From positions 1 to 43,182 of the forward strand of contig SFEL01000015.1 of the NCBI GenBank assembly GCA_004557245.1: a stretch of DNA of 43,182 bases. The letters run 5' to 3'. Position 1 is the first letter of the stretch. Each line of letters opens with the position of its first letter. Positions 17,134 through 24,509 of this stretch are shown piece by piece. A program made the position numbers and the translations under genes. The stretch is from Clostridiales bacterium. GTDB taxonomy: Bacteria > Bacillota > Clostridia > Christensenellales > CAG-138. The notes under the pieces were generated by a model. That model made no database searches and was not told the DNA's origin. It worked only from the letters and a program-made list of their open reading frames with translations.

Positions 17134-18388
17134 ATTCCTCCGTCCATTCTATAAGCCTTGCGTTCTCAAGGCCGCATATTTCCGTAACGTGGTCGAATGC
17201 CCTTTGGGTCTTTTTCAGCTCGCTGTCGCTCAGCGGCTCCAAGCCGCCGCGCCTTTGCTCCTGCTCCCAGCAGGGTATGGGCTGATGCACCCGCCTGCCG
17301 CCGGAGCCTTGTATTATGCAGGCGGTGGGTAGGTAGCTCATGTCTATGCTTATCCCGTCCCCGCCCTTTTGCACGTCCAGCCGCAGGAACAGCCCGTACT
17401 CGGTGTTTTGCCCCGACATATTTGATATGAAGTTGCTCATGGAGTAGGCCACGGGGACCCTCCGCCCGTCCTCTGCCGTTATCCATTCAAAGGGCTCCGG
17501 GCAGTGGGGGTGGCTGCCTATCACCGCGTCCGCGCCCCAGTCCGCAAGCCTTTGGGCGTACTCCCGCTGCCGCCTGACCGGCCTGTCCATATACTGCTCG
17601 CCCCAGTGGGGGAAGGCTATCACCACGTCTGCGCCGGCGCTCTTGCAGCTCTCTATCTCGCGTTGTATGCGCTCCTGCTGGGATACCCGGCCCACGGCCC
17701 ACCTGTCGCCGCCCAGCCTCGCGTCATAGCTGTTCACGCTCTCGGTCATGGCGACGAAGCCGAAGGCTATGCCGCCCGCCGTCATAATGCAGGGGTTTTC
17801 CCTCTCTTCCTCGGTTAAATAGGTTCCGGTCTGCACAAGCCCCGCGCCGCGAAGCGTCCTTGCCGTGCGGAAAAGCCCCTCCTTGCCCCTGTCGAGGCAG
17901 TGGTTGTTGGCTGTGGTGAGCAGGTCGAACCCGACTGCCCTTAGATCCGCCGCAAGCTCGTCCGGCGCATTGAAGGTCTGGTAGGGCTGCTTGGGGTTGG
18001 GGTCATCCTCGGTTGGTGGCGGCGCGGCGGGCCGCCTTTGGGTATAACCCGCGGCCTCCCCCGCAAGGGTGCATTCAAAGTTGCCCGCCATTATATCCAC
18101 GGAGGAAAAGAGGGGCTGCATCGCGTAAAAGCTCGGCTTGAAGTCGTATCCGGCGGCGGTCTTGGCCCCCTGTATCTGGCTCGTCATCATCAGTATGTCC
18201 CCGACTATGCCCACGCTGGCCCGATATACCTCCGGCTCCGGCTCCGGCGAGGGGGAGGGGGTTGGCGCGCTTTGCGCTTCGCTTATGGGAGGCTCCGGCT
18301 GGGTATCCAAGCCATCCGGCAAGGCCGCGCTTACGGCGCAGCCGGTGAGGAGCATCAGCGAAAGCGCGATAGGTAAAAGCCTTTTCAT
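17117..18388 (-). CDS. CapA-family (poly-gamma-glutamate synthesis-type) lipoprotein
   Basis: The 423-residue protein has a lipoprotein signal with the lipobox LTGC (Cys at about 17), a Pro/Glu-rich linker to about 52, and a CapA metallophosphatase-like domain. Recognisable parts are VGIVGDILM, GNFECTLAG, TTANNHCLDRG and FPHWGEQY-(later)-GSHPHCPE. An open frame extends far upstream through prmC, but ATG 18388 is right: it overlaps the prmC stop codon as ATGA and begins with a clear signal peptide. The family acts at the cell surface in capsule or wall polymer handling; the substrate here is unknown. Its place between prmC and prfA is unusual. Confidence 0.88.
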   Translation of the reverse strand: MKRLLPIALSLMLLTGCAVSAALPDGLDTQPEPPISEAQSAPTPSPSPEPEPEVYRASVGIVGDILMMTSQIQGAKTAAGYDFKPSFYAMQPLFSSVDIMAGNFECTLAGEAAGYTQRRPAAPPPTEDDPNPKQPYQTFNAPDELAADLRAVGFDLLTTANNHCLDRGKEGLFRTARTLRGAGLVQTGTYLTEEERENPCIMTAGGIAFGFVAMTESVNSYDARLGGDRWAVGRVSQQERIQREIESCKSAGADVVIAFPHWGEQYMDRPVRRQREYAQRLADWGADAVIGSHPHCPEPFEWITAEDGRRVPVAYSMSNFISNMSGQNTEYGLFLRLDVQKGGDGISIDMSYLPTACIIQGSGGRRVHQPIPCWEQEQRRGGLEPLSDSELKKTQRAFDHVTEICGLENARLIEWTEEYDKQA

Positions 18389-19182
18389 CCTCTCACAGTC
18401 ACCACCCTTTCTATTCCGCATATATCCTCGATCCTTCTCGCATTTGGGAACATCGCCGCGACGTCCTCCGCCTGCCCCGCGCCCACCTCCATGAGCAGCG
18501 CGCCGCCCGGGTTCAGGTGGGCAGCATAATCCCGGGCTATCCGGCGGTAAAAGTCCAGCCCGTCGGCGCCGCCGTCCAGCGCAAGCGCCGGCTCCCGCTT
18601 TACCTCGGCCTGCAGCAGGGCAATGTCGGATGTGGGTATATAGGGCGGGTTGACGCAGATCATATCGTAGCTTCCGGATATATTGCCGAACATGTCGGTC
18701 AATACGAAGCTGCCGGCGACGCCGTTCAGCGCGGCGTTCTCCCGGGCCAGGTCTATACAGTCCCGGCTTATATCCCCGAAGGTCACCTCGAAGCCCCCAA
18801 GCTTTGCCAGCGATACCCCTATGCAGCCGGTGCCGCAGCAGAGGTCGAGAAGCGTCTTGCCGCCTATCGCCAGCGCCTCCTCGCACAGCGTCTCGGTATC
18901 CTGCCGCGGTATCAGCACGCAGGGCCTTGTATAAAAGGGCAGCCCCATAAACTCCCATTTGCCCAGTATGTACTGCAGGGGCTCGCCGGATTTCCTGCGG
19001 GAAACCAGCTCCTCCAGCCTTGGCATAAGGGCGGCGGGAAAGGTTGAGGCCTTATATTTATTCAGCCTGTTGTACGGTATTTCCGCCATATCCGACACCG
19101 CCAGCCGTGCCTCGGTAAGGTGCTCCTCGGTGACGGGGGAGAGCCCGGTGCTGAGATATTCTATTGCCCCGGCAATATTCAT
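18385..19182 (-). CDS. prmC: Release factor glutamine N5-methyltransferase
   Basis: PrmC (HemK) methylates the GGQ glutamine of release factors. The 265 residues show IPRQDTE (91-97), the SAM motif LDLCCGTG (112-119) and NPPYIP (178-183), the Gln-binding motif. Start and stop codons both overlap neighbours by 4 bp (ATGA), indicating translational coupling from yqhQ through prmC to the capA-like gene. Confidence 0.96.
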   Translation of the reverse strand: MNIAGAIEYLSTGLSPVTEEHLTEARLAVSDMAEIPYNRLNKYKASTFPAALMPRLEELVSRRKSGEPLQYILGKWEFMGLPFYTRPCVLIPRQDTETLCEEALAIGGKTLLDLCCGTGCIGVSLAKLGGFEVTFGDISRDCIDLARENAALNGVAGSFVLTDMFGNISGSYDMICVNPPYIPTSDIALLQAEVKREPALALDGGADGLDFYRRIARDYAAHLNPGGALLMEVGAGQAEDVAAMFPNARRIEDICGIERVVTVRG

Positions 19183-20180
19183 GCCTGCCCCGCAGGGGCT
19201 TCGGCTGTCTCCGCCTTATCCCCGGCGTCCGTCTCTTCCCGGTTCCTTCTCACCGCCTCCATCGCCTCCTTTGGCTCTGACATGGCAAGGTTGAAGGAGG
19301 CTATGGCCACCTCAAGCATGTCCGCCGTAGGCTCCCTGGTGGTGATGTACTGGAGCGCCATGCCTGGGGCGCGGATTATCTTTGTGAATATGTTTTCGTA
19401 CTTCGCAGCCAACTTTAGCACCTCGTAGCTTATACCCGCCACAAGGGGAAGAAAGACTATGCGGGAAAGCAGCCTGAGCCATAGGCTTTCGTTCCAGCCC
19501 ACCACGGCGAAGAACACTATGGATACCGCCATAACGAGGAAAAGGTAGTTGGTGCCGCAGCGGGGATGGAGGCGGCTGTGCTTCATTGCGCATTTGGGGG
19601 TAAGGGGGTCGTCCGCTTCGTAGCAGGCGATGGTCTTATGCTCCGCCCCGTGGTACATGAAGACGCGCTTTATATCCTTCACGCTTGCGCAGAAGAATAT
19701 GTAGCCTATAAAAATGCATAGCCGCACAAGTCCCTCCACCAGGCACTTTGTGGCGGAGGCGGCGGCGCTGCCGCGAAAAATAAGGCTGCTTATAAACTGG
19801 GGCAGCAGAAAGAACAGGCCTACGGACAGCGCCACGGCCAGTATCACCGCAAGGCCCATCACTACCTTTTCTACCGACTTGCCGAGCTTTTCGGAAAGCC
19901 ACAGCTCAAATCTGGTAGGCTCCTCGTCTATGGGGTCGCCTATGAGCTCCGCAGATCTGGTGAGGGTATTCATGCCTATGGTGAGGCTCTCCACAAAGGC
20001 CACCACTCCCCGCACTATGGGCAGGCCGTAGAAGGTACCCTTCTGAGCCTTTGTCTGAAATTCTTTATAATCCAATACTATGCGGCCCTTGGAATCCCGA
20101 ACCGCCATGGCGATGCCGCCCGGAGCCTTCATCATGACGCCCTCCATTACGGCCTGACCGCCAACAGAACATTTCTTCAT
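19179..20180 (-). CDS. yqhQ: DUF1385 membrane protein (YqhQ family)
   Basis: This is a 333-residue protein of unknown biochemical role that is widespread in Bacillota. It begins MKKCSVGGQAVMEGVMM, the family signature. It has several membrane segments between about 115 and 270, and the conserved HGAEHKT and HPRCGTNYL motifs, which look like metal- or nucleotide-site residues. ATG 20180 is chosen because GGAAGGAG precedes it and the upstream frame lacks conserved content. It leads the operon with prmC-capA-prfA-sua5-rpiB, a linkage common for yqhQ and prmC-prfA in Clostridia. Confidence 0.92.
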   Translation of the reverse strand: MKKCSVGGQAVMEGVMMKAPGGIAMAVRDSKGRIVLDYKEFQTKAQKGTFYGLPIVRGVVAFVESLTIGMNTLTRSAELIGDPIDEEPTRFELWLSEKLGKSVEKVVMGLAVILAVALSVGLFFLLPQFISSLIFRGSAAASATKCLVEGLVRLCIFIGYIFFCASVKDIKRVFMYHGAEHKTIACYEADDPLTPKCAMKHSRLHPRCGTNYLFLVMAVSIVFFAVVGWNESLWLRLLSRIVFLPLVAGISYEVLKLAAKYENIFTKIIRAPGMALQYITTREPTADMLEVAIASFNLAMSEPKEAMEAVRRNREETDAGDKAETAEAPAGQA

Positions 20181-20219
20181 TAAATTACTCCTTCCGGCGC
20201 CTATTCCACGCCAAGATAC

Positions 20220-20249
20220 ATTATAACATAAGAGGTTTAAAATAGTGAA
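20220..20249 (-). promoter_or_regulatory. Probable promoter of the yqhQ-prmC-prfA operon
   Basis: On the minus strand TATAAT (20225-20220) is preceded by TGT, making an extended -10 (TGnTATAAT). A weak -35 (TTCACT, 20249-20244) lies 18 bases upstream. It is just downstream of the terminator at 20261-20296 and 40 bp from the yqhQ ATG. Confidence 0.65.
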
Positions 20250-20260
20250 GTGGCAAGAGA

Positions 20261-20296
20261 ATAAAAGCAAAACCGCCACCCTGCACGGTGACGGTT
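20261..20296 (-). terminator. Intrinsic terminator of the candidate small RNA
   Basis: On the minus strand AACCGTCACC (20296-20287), loop GTGCAG and GGTGGCGGTT (20280-20271) form a 10-bp stem with one T-G pair. TTTTGCTTTT follows, overlapping the last stem bases. Confidence 0.8.
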
Positions 20297-20346
20297 CTAT
20301 AACTTAGAAACCTAAACCATCAGGCCGACCGCTTTGGTCTTGCCCT
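20261..20346 (-). ncRNA. Candidate small RNA, about 86 nt
   Basis: A consensus promoter (20353-20381) fires leftward, and an intrinsic terminator ends at about 20261, giving an RNA of about 86 nt from near 20346. No start codon with a ribosome binding site is seen. Predicted elements are GACC-AAAGC-GGTC, then GGCCTGATGG, a bulged hairpin GGTTTCTA-AGTTA-TAGAACC, and the terminator stem. I compared it from memory with c-di-GMP, fluoride, guanidine, ZTP and purine riboswitches, and with SRP RNA, and found no convincing match. It could also be an attenuator leader of the yqhQ operon, but a separate operon promoter lies behind the terminator. Confidence 0.55.
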
Positions 20347-20352
20347 ACTGTT

Positions 20353-20381
20353 ATTATATCCCGGCCGCTCCCGCATGTCAA
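20353..20381 (-). promoter_or_regulatory. Perfect consensus promoter upstream of the small RNA
   Basis: TTGACA (20381-20376), a 17-base spacer and TATAAT (20358-20353) match the sigma-A consensus at all 12 positions. The six bases of the -35 box form exactly the loop of the palindrome at 20364-20392. Confidence 0.88.
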
Positions 20382-20398
20382 TGCGGGGCGGCTTTTTT
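20364..20398 (+). terminator. Plus-strand terminator-like hairpin over the small-RNA promoter
   Basis: GCCGCTCCCGCA (20364-20375), loop TGTCAA and TGCGGGGCGGC (20382-20392) form an 11-bp stem with one bulge, followed by TTTTTT on the plus strand. There is no plus-strand gene before it. On the minus strand it lies 10 bp after the stop codon of the gene at 20409-22253 and could terminate it, but there it lacks a U-tract. Confidence 0.6.
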
Positions 20399-20408
20399 GT
20401 GCTGTTTT

Positions 20409-22253
20409 TTAGCCTACCGCCTTGAGCAGCATGTACAGCTTTGCGATGCTGCTGCTGTCGGTCTTGTCGCCGCAGGTGACGAGCATCATGTACTTGCCGT
20501 TATCGGTAAGGGCGGAGGTGTTCGCCCAGCTCTTGCCCGAGAAGGTATTTACATAGGACGCCACGCTGGAAAGGTACTGCGAGGTCGTGTAGTTCCAGGG
20601 CTGAGCCATCTGAGCCAGTATGTTCTTATACGCCTTGTTCTTGGGTACCTCGAAGAAGGCCACTACCTCCCAGCTGCTGCTGCCCTCCCAGCTTGCGGAA
20701 ATGCTCTTTCCGTAGCCGGAGCAGCTCGCCTTGCAGTAATCGCAGGTGGACTTGCCCAGTATTGCGTTCTGGATGTGGTGCAGGTTGTGGAAGTAGGTCT
20801 TGGACTTGCGCATGTTGTGACCCATCACTACCGCCACCTGAGAGCCCTTCGCCGTGGTGGTGTGTATGTAGTTGTAGCTCTTTATGTTGCTGTAATCGTA
20901 GTAGTACAGGTTGCCCTTCTTGTTGGTGTAGTTGCCGTAGATGGGGTAATTCTTGCCAGTGCCGGGGACGGTTATGCTGCCCCATACATCGCTCTGGGAT
21001 TTGCTGCCTACTCCGGGGGTGGCGCCGCTTGCGGCCATGCCGGTGCTGTTGGCGGTCACGTTGCCGCCGGTTGTGCCGGTGTTGTTGTTAGGCTTCTGCT
21101 CAACCACGTTGCCGCTGGTGAAGGTGAAGTCCTGAGCCCGGACGAAGCCCCGGGTGCCGTTGTAGTCCACATACAGGAAGCTGCCGGTGCTGTCGGTGCC
21201 CAGCACGGTGAAGGTCTTGCCCCGCATATTGCGCAGCTTGGTCGCGCCCTTGGTGGAGCTGGTGGCGGTAGAGCGGACGTATATGTTCTTGTCCTTGGAT
21301 ACGGCGCTCTTTGCGGTATCGTATGCCCTTACCTCGGAGCCGGTATTGCCGCCTATGGCGCCGCCGCTGGTGGGCAGGTTGGCGACGTTGATAGAGCCGG
21401 AGCTTGTGCTCCTGAGGTTGGAGATGGCGCTTGCAGGTACCCAGCCGGAGACGCTGCCTGTGGTGATGTATACCTGGGAGCCGGAGGCGTCGCGGTAGTT
21501 GACGTTGACGTTGCCCGCGTTCTGCACGATGCCTACCGTCTTGCCGTTATTGGTAATAGCAGTGCCCGCAGCGAGGTTGGCTGAGAAGGTGCCGCTGGCG
21601 GTGTTCTGGTTCTGGTTCTGGTTTACATAGGGGGTGGGGGCGGGGGTGGGGCTTGTAGTGCCGCCGATGGTGTTGCCGCCGTTGGTGGGCAGGTCGGAAA
21701 GGCTTATGGAGGAGCCGTTCCTTCTAAAGCCGGAGAGGGAGGAGGCGGCTACCCAGCCGGTGACGTTGCCTACGGTCACGTTTACCTGAGTGCCGGCCGC
21801 GTCGCGGTAGTTGACGTTGATGCTGCCGCCTACACTTACGGGGTAGTTGGTGCCGTTGACGTTTATGGCCGCCCCGGTGGCGATGGTGGCGGTATAGGTA
21901 CCGGTAACGCCGGAGGTCGTGCCGCCGGTCGTGCCGGAGGTGGAGCCGGAGGCAGAGCCGCCGGTGCTCTTGTCATAGCCTATGCCGGAGATGGCGGAGG
22001 GGTATACCCAGCCGGTGTAGGTCTTGCCGTCATAGCTGACGGTGACGTTGTACATGCCGGATTTGTTATCCTGCCTGTTTATGGTGACGGGGCCGCTGAC
22101 ATACAGCTCGACCTTCCTGCCCTTGGTGTCCTTGTAGACGGGGGTCTGGGCCGCCGCCGTGCCGACGATGTTCGCGGCGAAGGCGGGAAGTGCGGTCAGC
22201 ACCATCAGCGCCAGCATGGCCACTGCTACGATGCGGATAATAGTCTTTTTCAT
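20409..22253 (-). CDS. Secreted protein with four SH3-like domains and a class B sortase-like domain
   Basis: This 614-residue paralogue of the protein at 12506-13783 has a signal peptide (about 1-27), SH3-like domains at about 31-92, 118-178, 218-281 and 310-378 joined by Gly/Ser/Thr- and Pro/Asn/Gln-rich linkers, and a class B sortase-like domain at about 423-613. H479 (GHN) and C594 (VTCG) fit the sortase His and Cys. The usual Arg position is Lys (K605, AKLYMLLK). C504, C507 and C511 repeat the CxxCxxxC motif of the paralogue. It lies 26 bp after a small membrane protein gene. SH3 domains suggest binding to peptidoglycan; enzymatic activity is unproven. Confidence 0.8.
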   Translation of the reverse strand: MKKTIIRIVAVAMLALMVLTALPAFAANIVGTAAAQTPVYKDTKGRKVELYVSGPVTINRQDNKSGMYNVTVSYDGKTYTGWVYPSAISGIGYDKSTGGSASGSTSGTTGGTTSGVTGTYTATIATGAAINVNGTNYPVSVGGSINVNYRDAAGTQVNVTVGNVTGWVAASSLSGFRRNGSSISLSDLPTNGGNTIGGTTSPTPAPTPYVNQNQNQNTASGTFSANLAAGTAITNNGKTVGIVQNAGNVNVNYRDASGSQVYITTGSVSGWVPASAISNLRSTSSGSINVANLPTSGGAIGGNTGSEVRAYDTAKSAVSKDKNIYVRSTATSSTKGATKLRNMRGKTFTVLGTDSTGSFLYVDYNGTRGFVRAQDFTFTSGNVVEQKPNNNTGTTGGNVTANSTGMAASGATPGVGSKSQSDVWGSITVPGTGKNYPIYGNYTNKKGNLYYYDYSNIKSYNYIHTTTAKGSQVAVVMGHNMRKSKTYFHNLHHIQNAILGKSTCDYCKASCSGYGKSISASWEGSSSWEVVAFFEVPKNKAYKNILAQMAQPWNYTTSQYLSSVASYVNTFSGKSWANTSALTDNGKYMMLVTCGDKTDSSSIAKLYMLLKAVG

Positions 22254-22279
22254 AAACGCTTTCCTTTCAGAGTGATTTC

Positions 22280-22696
22280 TTATTTTTCTTTCTTTTGGGA
22301 TACGTCCTCATCATCATCAAACACGAAGGCGGCGCGAAGAGGGTCGTAATCCTTTTTGCCTGCGGCCCCGGCGGTCTTATGACCTGCCGCCGCGGCCTTT
22401 CTGTCAGTCTTTTTCGAGGAGTATACCATCATCACAATAAGGCTTATGAAGCCCACAGCCCACAGCGCTATGGCAAGGGGAGAGCCGTAGCCTATGACGC
22501 CCAGATACTCCAGAAGGTTGGAAACCGTGAGCAGCACGCCGGATATGGCAGCCAGTATGCGCAGGCCCTTGACGTATTGCTCCCTCGGACAGTTCAGGTA
22601 CTCGTTCTCATACAGCTTGCCCTTGCCCGCTATGGCGGCATATATGAGGTACACGCCTATTATAAGGCTGAACAGTGCAAATATATCGCTTCCCAA
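22280..22696 (-). CDS. Small membrane protein of unknown function
   Basis: The 138-residue protein has about three hydrophobic segments (about 6-24, 44-65 and 72-92) and a charged C-terminal tail ending DDDEDVSQKKEK. I do not recognise a family. The start is TTG 22696, placed by AGGAGG nine bases upstream; no ATG fits. It precedes the four-SH3/sortase-B-like gene by 26 bp in the same direction, so the two are probably cotranscribed and it may be a membrane partner. Confidence 0.75.
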   Translation of the reverse strand: MGSDIFALFSLIIGVYLIYAAIAGKGKLYENEYLNCPREQYVKGLRILAAISGVLLTVSNLLEYLGVIGYGSPLAIALWAVGFISLIVMMVYSSKKTDRKAAAAGHKTAGAAGKKDYDPLRAAFVFDDDEDVSQKKEK

Positions 22697-22816
22697 TGAT
22701 TATTTCCTCCTGATTTTATCAACCAATATCCCTTATTTCAAGGCATATGGTAATGATTTAAAATATTGTTCAAAAATGTATTGGCTGATTTCGTGATTTT
22801 TTAGCAGGCGCGCCCT

Positions 22817-24205
22817 TTACAGCTTCTTCAGCTTTGCGCCCTCCTTGCTGTCCTCCACCCCAAAGCCCATGGCCTTCAGCTCCTCGCGGATCTGGTCTGC
22901 CCGGGCCCAGTTCTTGGCCTTGCGGGCTTCTGCGCGCTCGTTTAGCAGAGCGACCGCCTCTTTGGGGAATTCCTCCGGCTTACTGTGCTGGAGTATGCCC
23001 AGCACGTTGGTCATATCGTCAAAGAGCTTTGCCGCCCTTTCCAGCGCTTCCTTACTTCTGGGCTCTGTTACGAAGGTGTTGACAGCCCGGGCGTAGTCGA
23101 ACATTGCGCCCAGCGCGTCTGCGGTGTTCAGGTCGTCGTCCATGGCGTCGCAGAACTTTTTCTCGTGTTCCTCCAAAGATGCGCAGAATCTGGCGTCCTC
23201 CTCCGTAGCGGGGCCTTCCTTAGCTTCGGCAAGGCGTTCCCGGGCGGTGCGGATACGGGTGAGGGCGGTGTTGGCCTGCTCGATAAGCTCACGGGTGAAA
23301 TTGATGGGGTTCCTGTACTGGGCGGAGAGCAGGAACAGGCGGACGGCCTCAAGGTCGAATTCCTGAGCTATGTCCCGCACCAGGCGGAAGTTGCCAAGGG
23401 ACTTGGACATCTTCTGATTATCTACATTTATATAGCCGTTATGCATCCAGTACCTTGCGAAGGGCTTGCCTGTGGCCGCCTCGCTCTGGGCTATCTCGTT
23501 TTCGTGATGGGGGAATATAAGGTCCTGGCCACCTGCGTGAATGTCAAAGGTGGGGCCCAGCAGTTCCATACTCATGGCGCTGCACTCTATATGCCAGCCC
23601 GGGCGGCCTTTGCCCCAGGGGCAGTCCCATGCGGGCTCGCCGGGCTTGGCGCCCTTCCAGAGGGCGAAGTCCAGAGGATCCCTCTTCAGGTCTCCCGGCT
23701 CTATGCGCGCGCCGGACTCAAGATCGTCTATGGACTGGCCTGAAAGCTTGCCGTAGCCCGGGAAGGAGCGGACGGAGAAATATACATCGCCGTTTGCTAC
23801 GGGATATGCATGGCCCTTTTCTATCAGGGTCTCCACCAGCTTGATTATCTGGGGTATGTGCTCGGTAGCGCGGGGATTGCAGGTGGCAGGCTCGGCGCAG
23901 AGGCCCTCCGCATCTGTCTTGTATTCCTTTATATACTTATCCGCAAGCTCCGGCACCGTGGTGTGCTCCTCGTTGGCCCGGCGGATGAGCTTGTCGTCTA
24001 TATCTGTAAAGTTGGATATGAACCTTACTTTGTAGCCCTTATATTCCAGATAGCGCCTGAGGGTATCGAACACCACCAGCGGCCTTGCGTTGCCTATGTG
24101 AATAAAGTTGTATACCGTTGGGCCGCATACGTACATGCTTATCTCCCCCGGCACCAGCGGCACCAGCTCTTCCTTTTTGCGGGTCATGGTGTTGTATATC
24201 TTCAT
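22817..24205 (-). CDS. cysS: Cysteinyl-tRNA synthetase
   Basis: CysS charges tRNA-Cys with cysteine. The 462-residue class I synthetase has HIGN at 36-39 and KMSKS at 265-269. Candidate zinc ligands are C27, C208, H233 and E237. CAAGGAGG precedes ATG 24205. A TATAAT-like box lies about 45 bp upstream of the ATG. It is monocistronic or precedes the gene at 22696, which is 120 bp further on. Confidence 0.97.
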   Translation of the reverse strand: MKIYNTMTRKKEELVPLVPGEISMYVCGPTVYNFIHIGNARPLVVFDTLRRYLEYKGYKVRFISNFTDIDDKLIRRANEEHTTVPELADKYIKEYKTDAEGLCAEPATCNPRATEHIPQIIKLVETLIEKGHAYPVANGDVYFSVRSFPGYGKLSGQSIDDLESGARIEPGDLKRDPLDFALWKGAKPGEPAWDCPWGKGRPGWHIECSAMSMELLGPTFDIHAGGQDLIFPHHENEIAQSEAATGKPFARYWMHNGYINVDNQKMSKSLGNFRLVRDIAQEFDLEAVRLFLLSAQYRNPINFTRELIEQANTALTRIRTARERLAEAKEGPATEEDARFCASLEEHEKKFCDAMDDDLNTADALGAMFDYARAVNTFVTEPRSKEALERAAKLFDDMTNVLGILQHSKPEEFPKEAVALLNERAEARKAKNWARADQIREELKAMGFGVEDSKEGAKLKKL

Positions 24206-24292
24206 AAGTATTCCTCCTTGAAAAATTGAGTTTGCTTACATTTTTCCGAATTATATTTTAGCATATAGTTAAAGATATGGCAAAGAGTTTTG

Positions 24293-24331
24293 AGGTGAAA
24301 AAGCCGCCCCGCCGGGGCAGTGGTTTTTCAC
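24293..24331. repeat. Nested hairpin upstream of cysS
   Basis: GGTGAAAAA (24293-24301) and TTTTTCACC (24323-24331) pair outside an inner CCCC-GCC-GGGG. It resembles a bidirectional terminator and insulates cysS from the repeat at 24334-24406. The rest of 24206-24509 holds repeats only, with no gene. Confidence 0.6.
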
Positions 24332-24333
24332 CC

Positions 24334-24406
24334 TCCTTCTTTCTTTCTCTTTTCTTTTCAGGAGAAAAGAAAAGCAGAAAGAAGCAAAGAGAAAAGAAAA
24401 GCCCAA
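24334..24406 (-). repeat. Pyrimidine/purine hairpin repeat, copy 2
   Basis: The core CTTTTCTTTTC-agga-GAAAAGAAAAG is followed by GCAGAAAGAAGCAAAGAG and ends in GCCCAACG. It is the same family as 3589-3656 and in inverted orientation to 34524-34593, with which it shares the end GCCCAACGAAAA. Confidence 0.85.
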
Positions 24407-24466
24407 CGAAAATTATAAATAAAAGGCTGTTTAAAAAGCCTCAGGGGCTGATGCCGAATGAGAAAG

Positions 24467-24497
24467 CTCGAAAAAGTGGCGTTCAGCCACTTTTTCG
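24467..24497 (-). terminator. Terminator of the DUF815 gene (AAAAAGTGGC hairpin family)
   Basis: TCGAAAAAGTGGC (24467-24479), loop GTTCA and GCCACTTTTTCGA (24485-24497) form a perfect 13-bp stem with its own T-run, 13 bp after the stop codon at 24510. Related hairpins lie at 28744-28768 and 29102-29131. Confidence 0.8.
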
Positions 24498-24509
24498 AAA
24501 GTTTCCGTA

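Noticed and set aside
18389..18958. Upstream extension of the capA-like frame
   Set aside because: This part overlaps prmC in another frame and reads as low-complexity Arg/Gly/Ala sequence; the lipoprotein signal starts at 18388.
20261..20346. Known riboswitch (fluoride, c-di-GMP, guanidine, ZTP, purine)
   Set aside because: Short matches such as CTGATGG or GGGCAA are present, but the conserved cores are not complete for any class.
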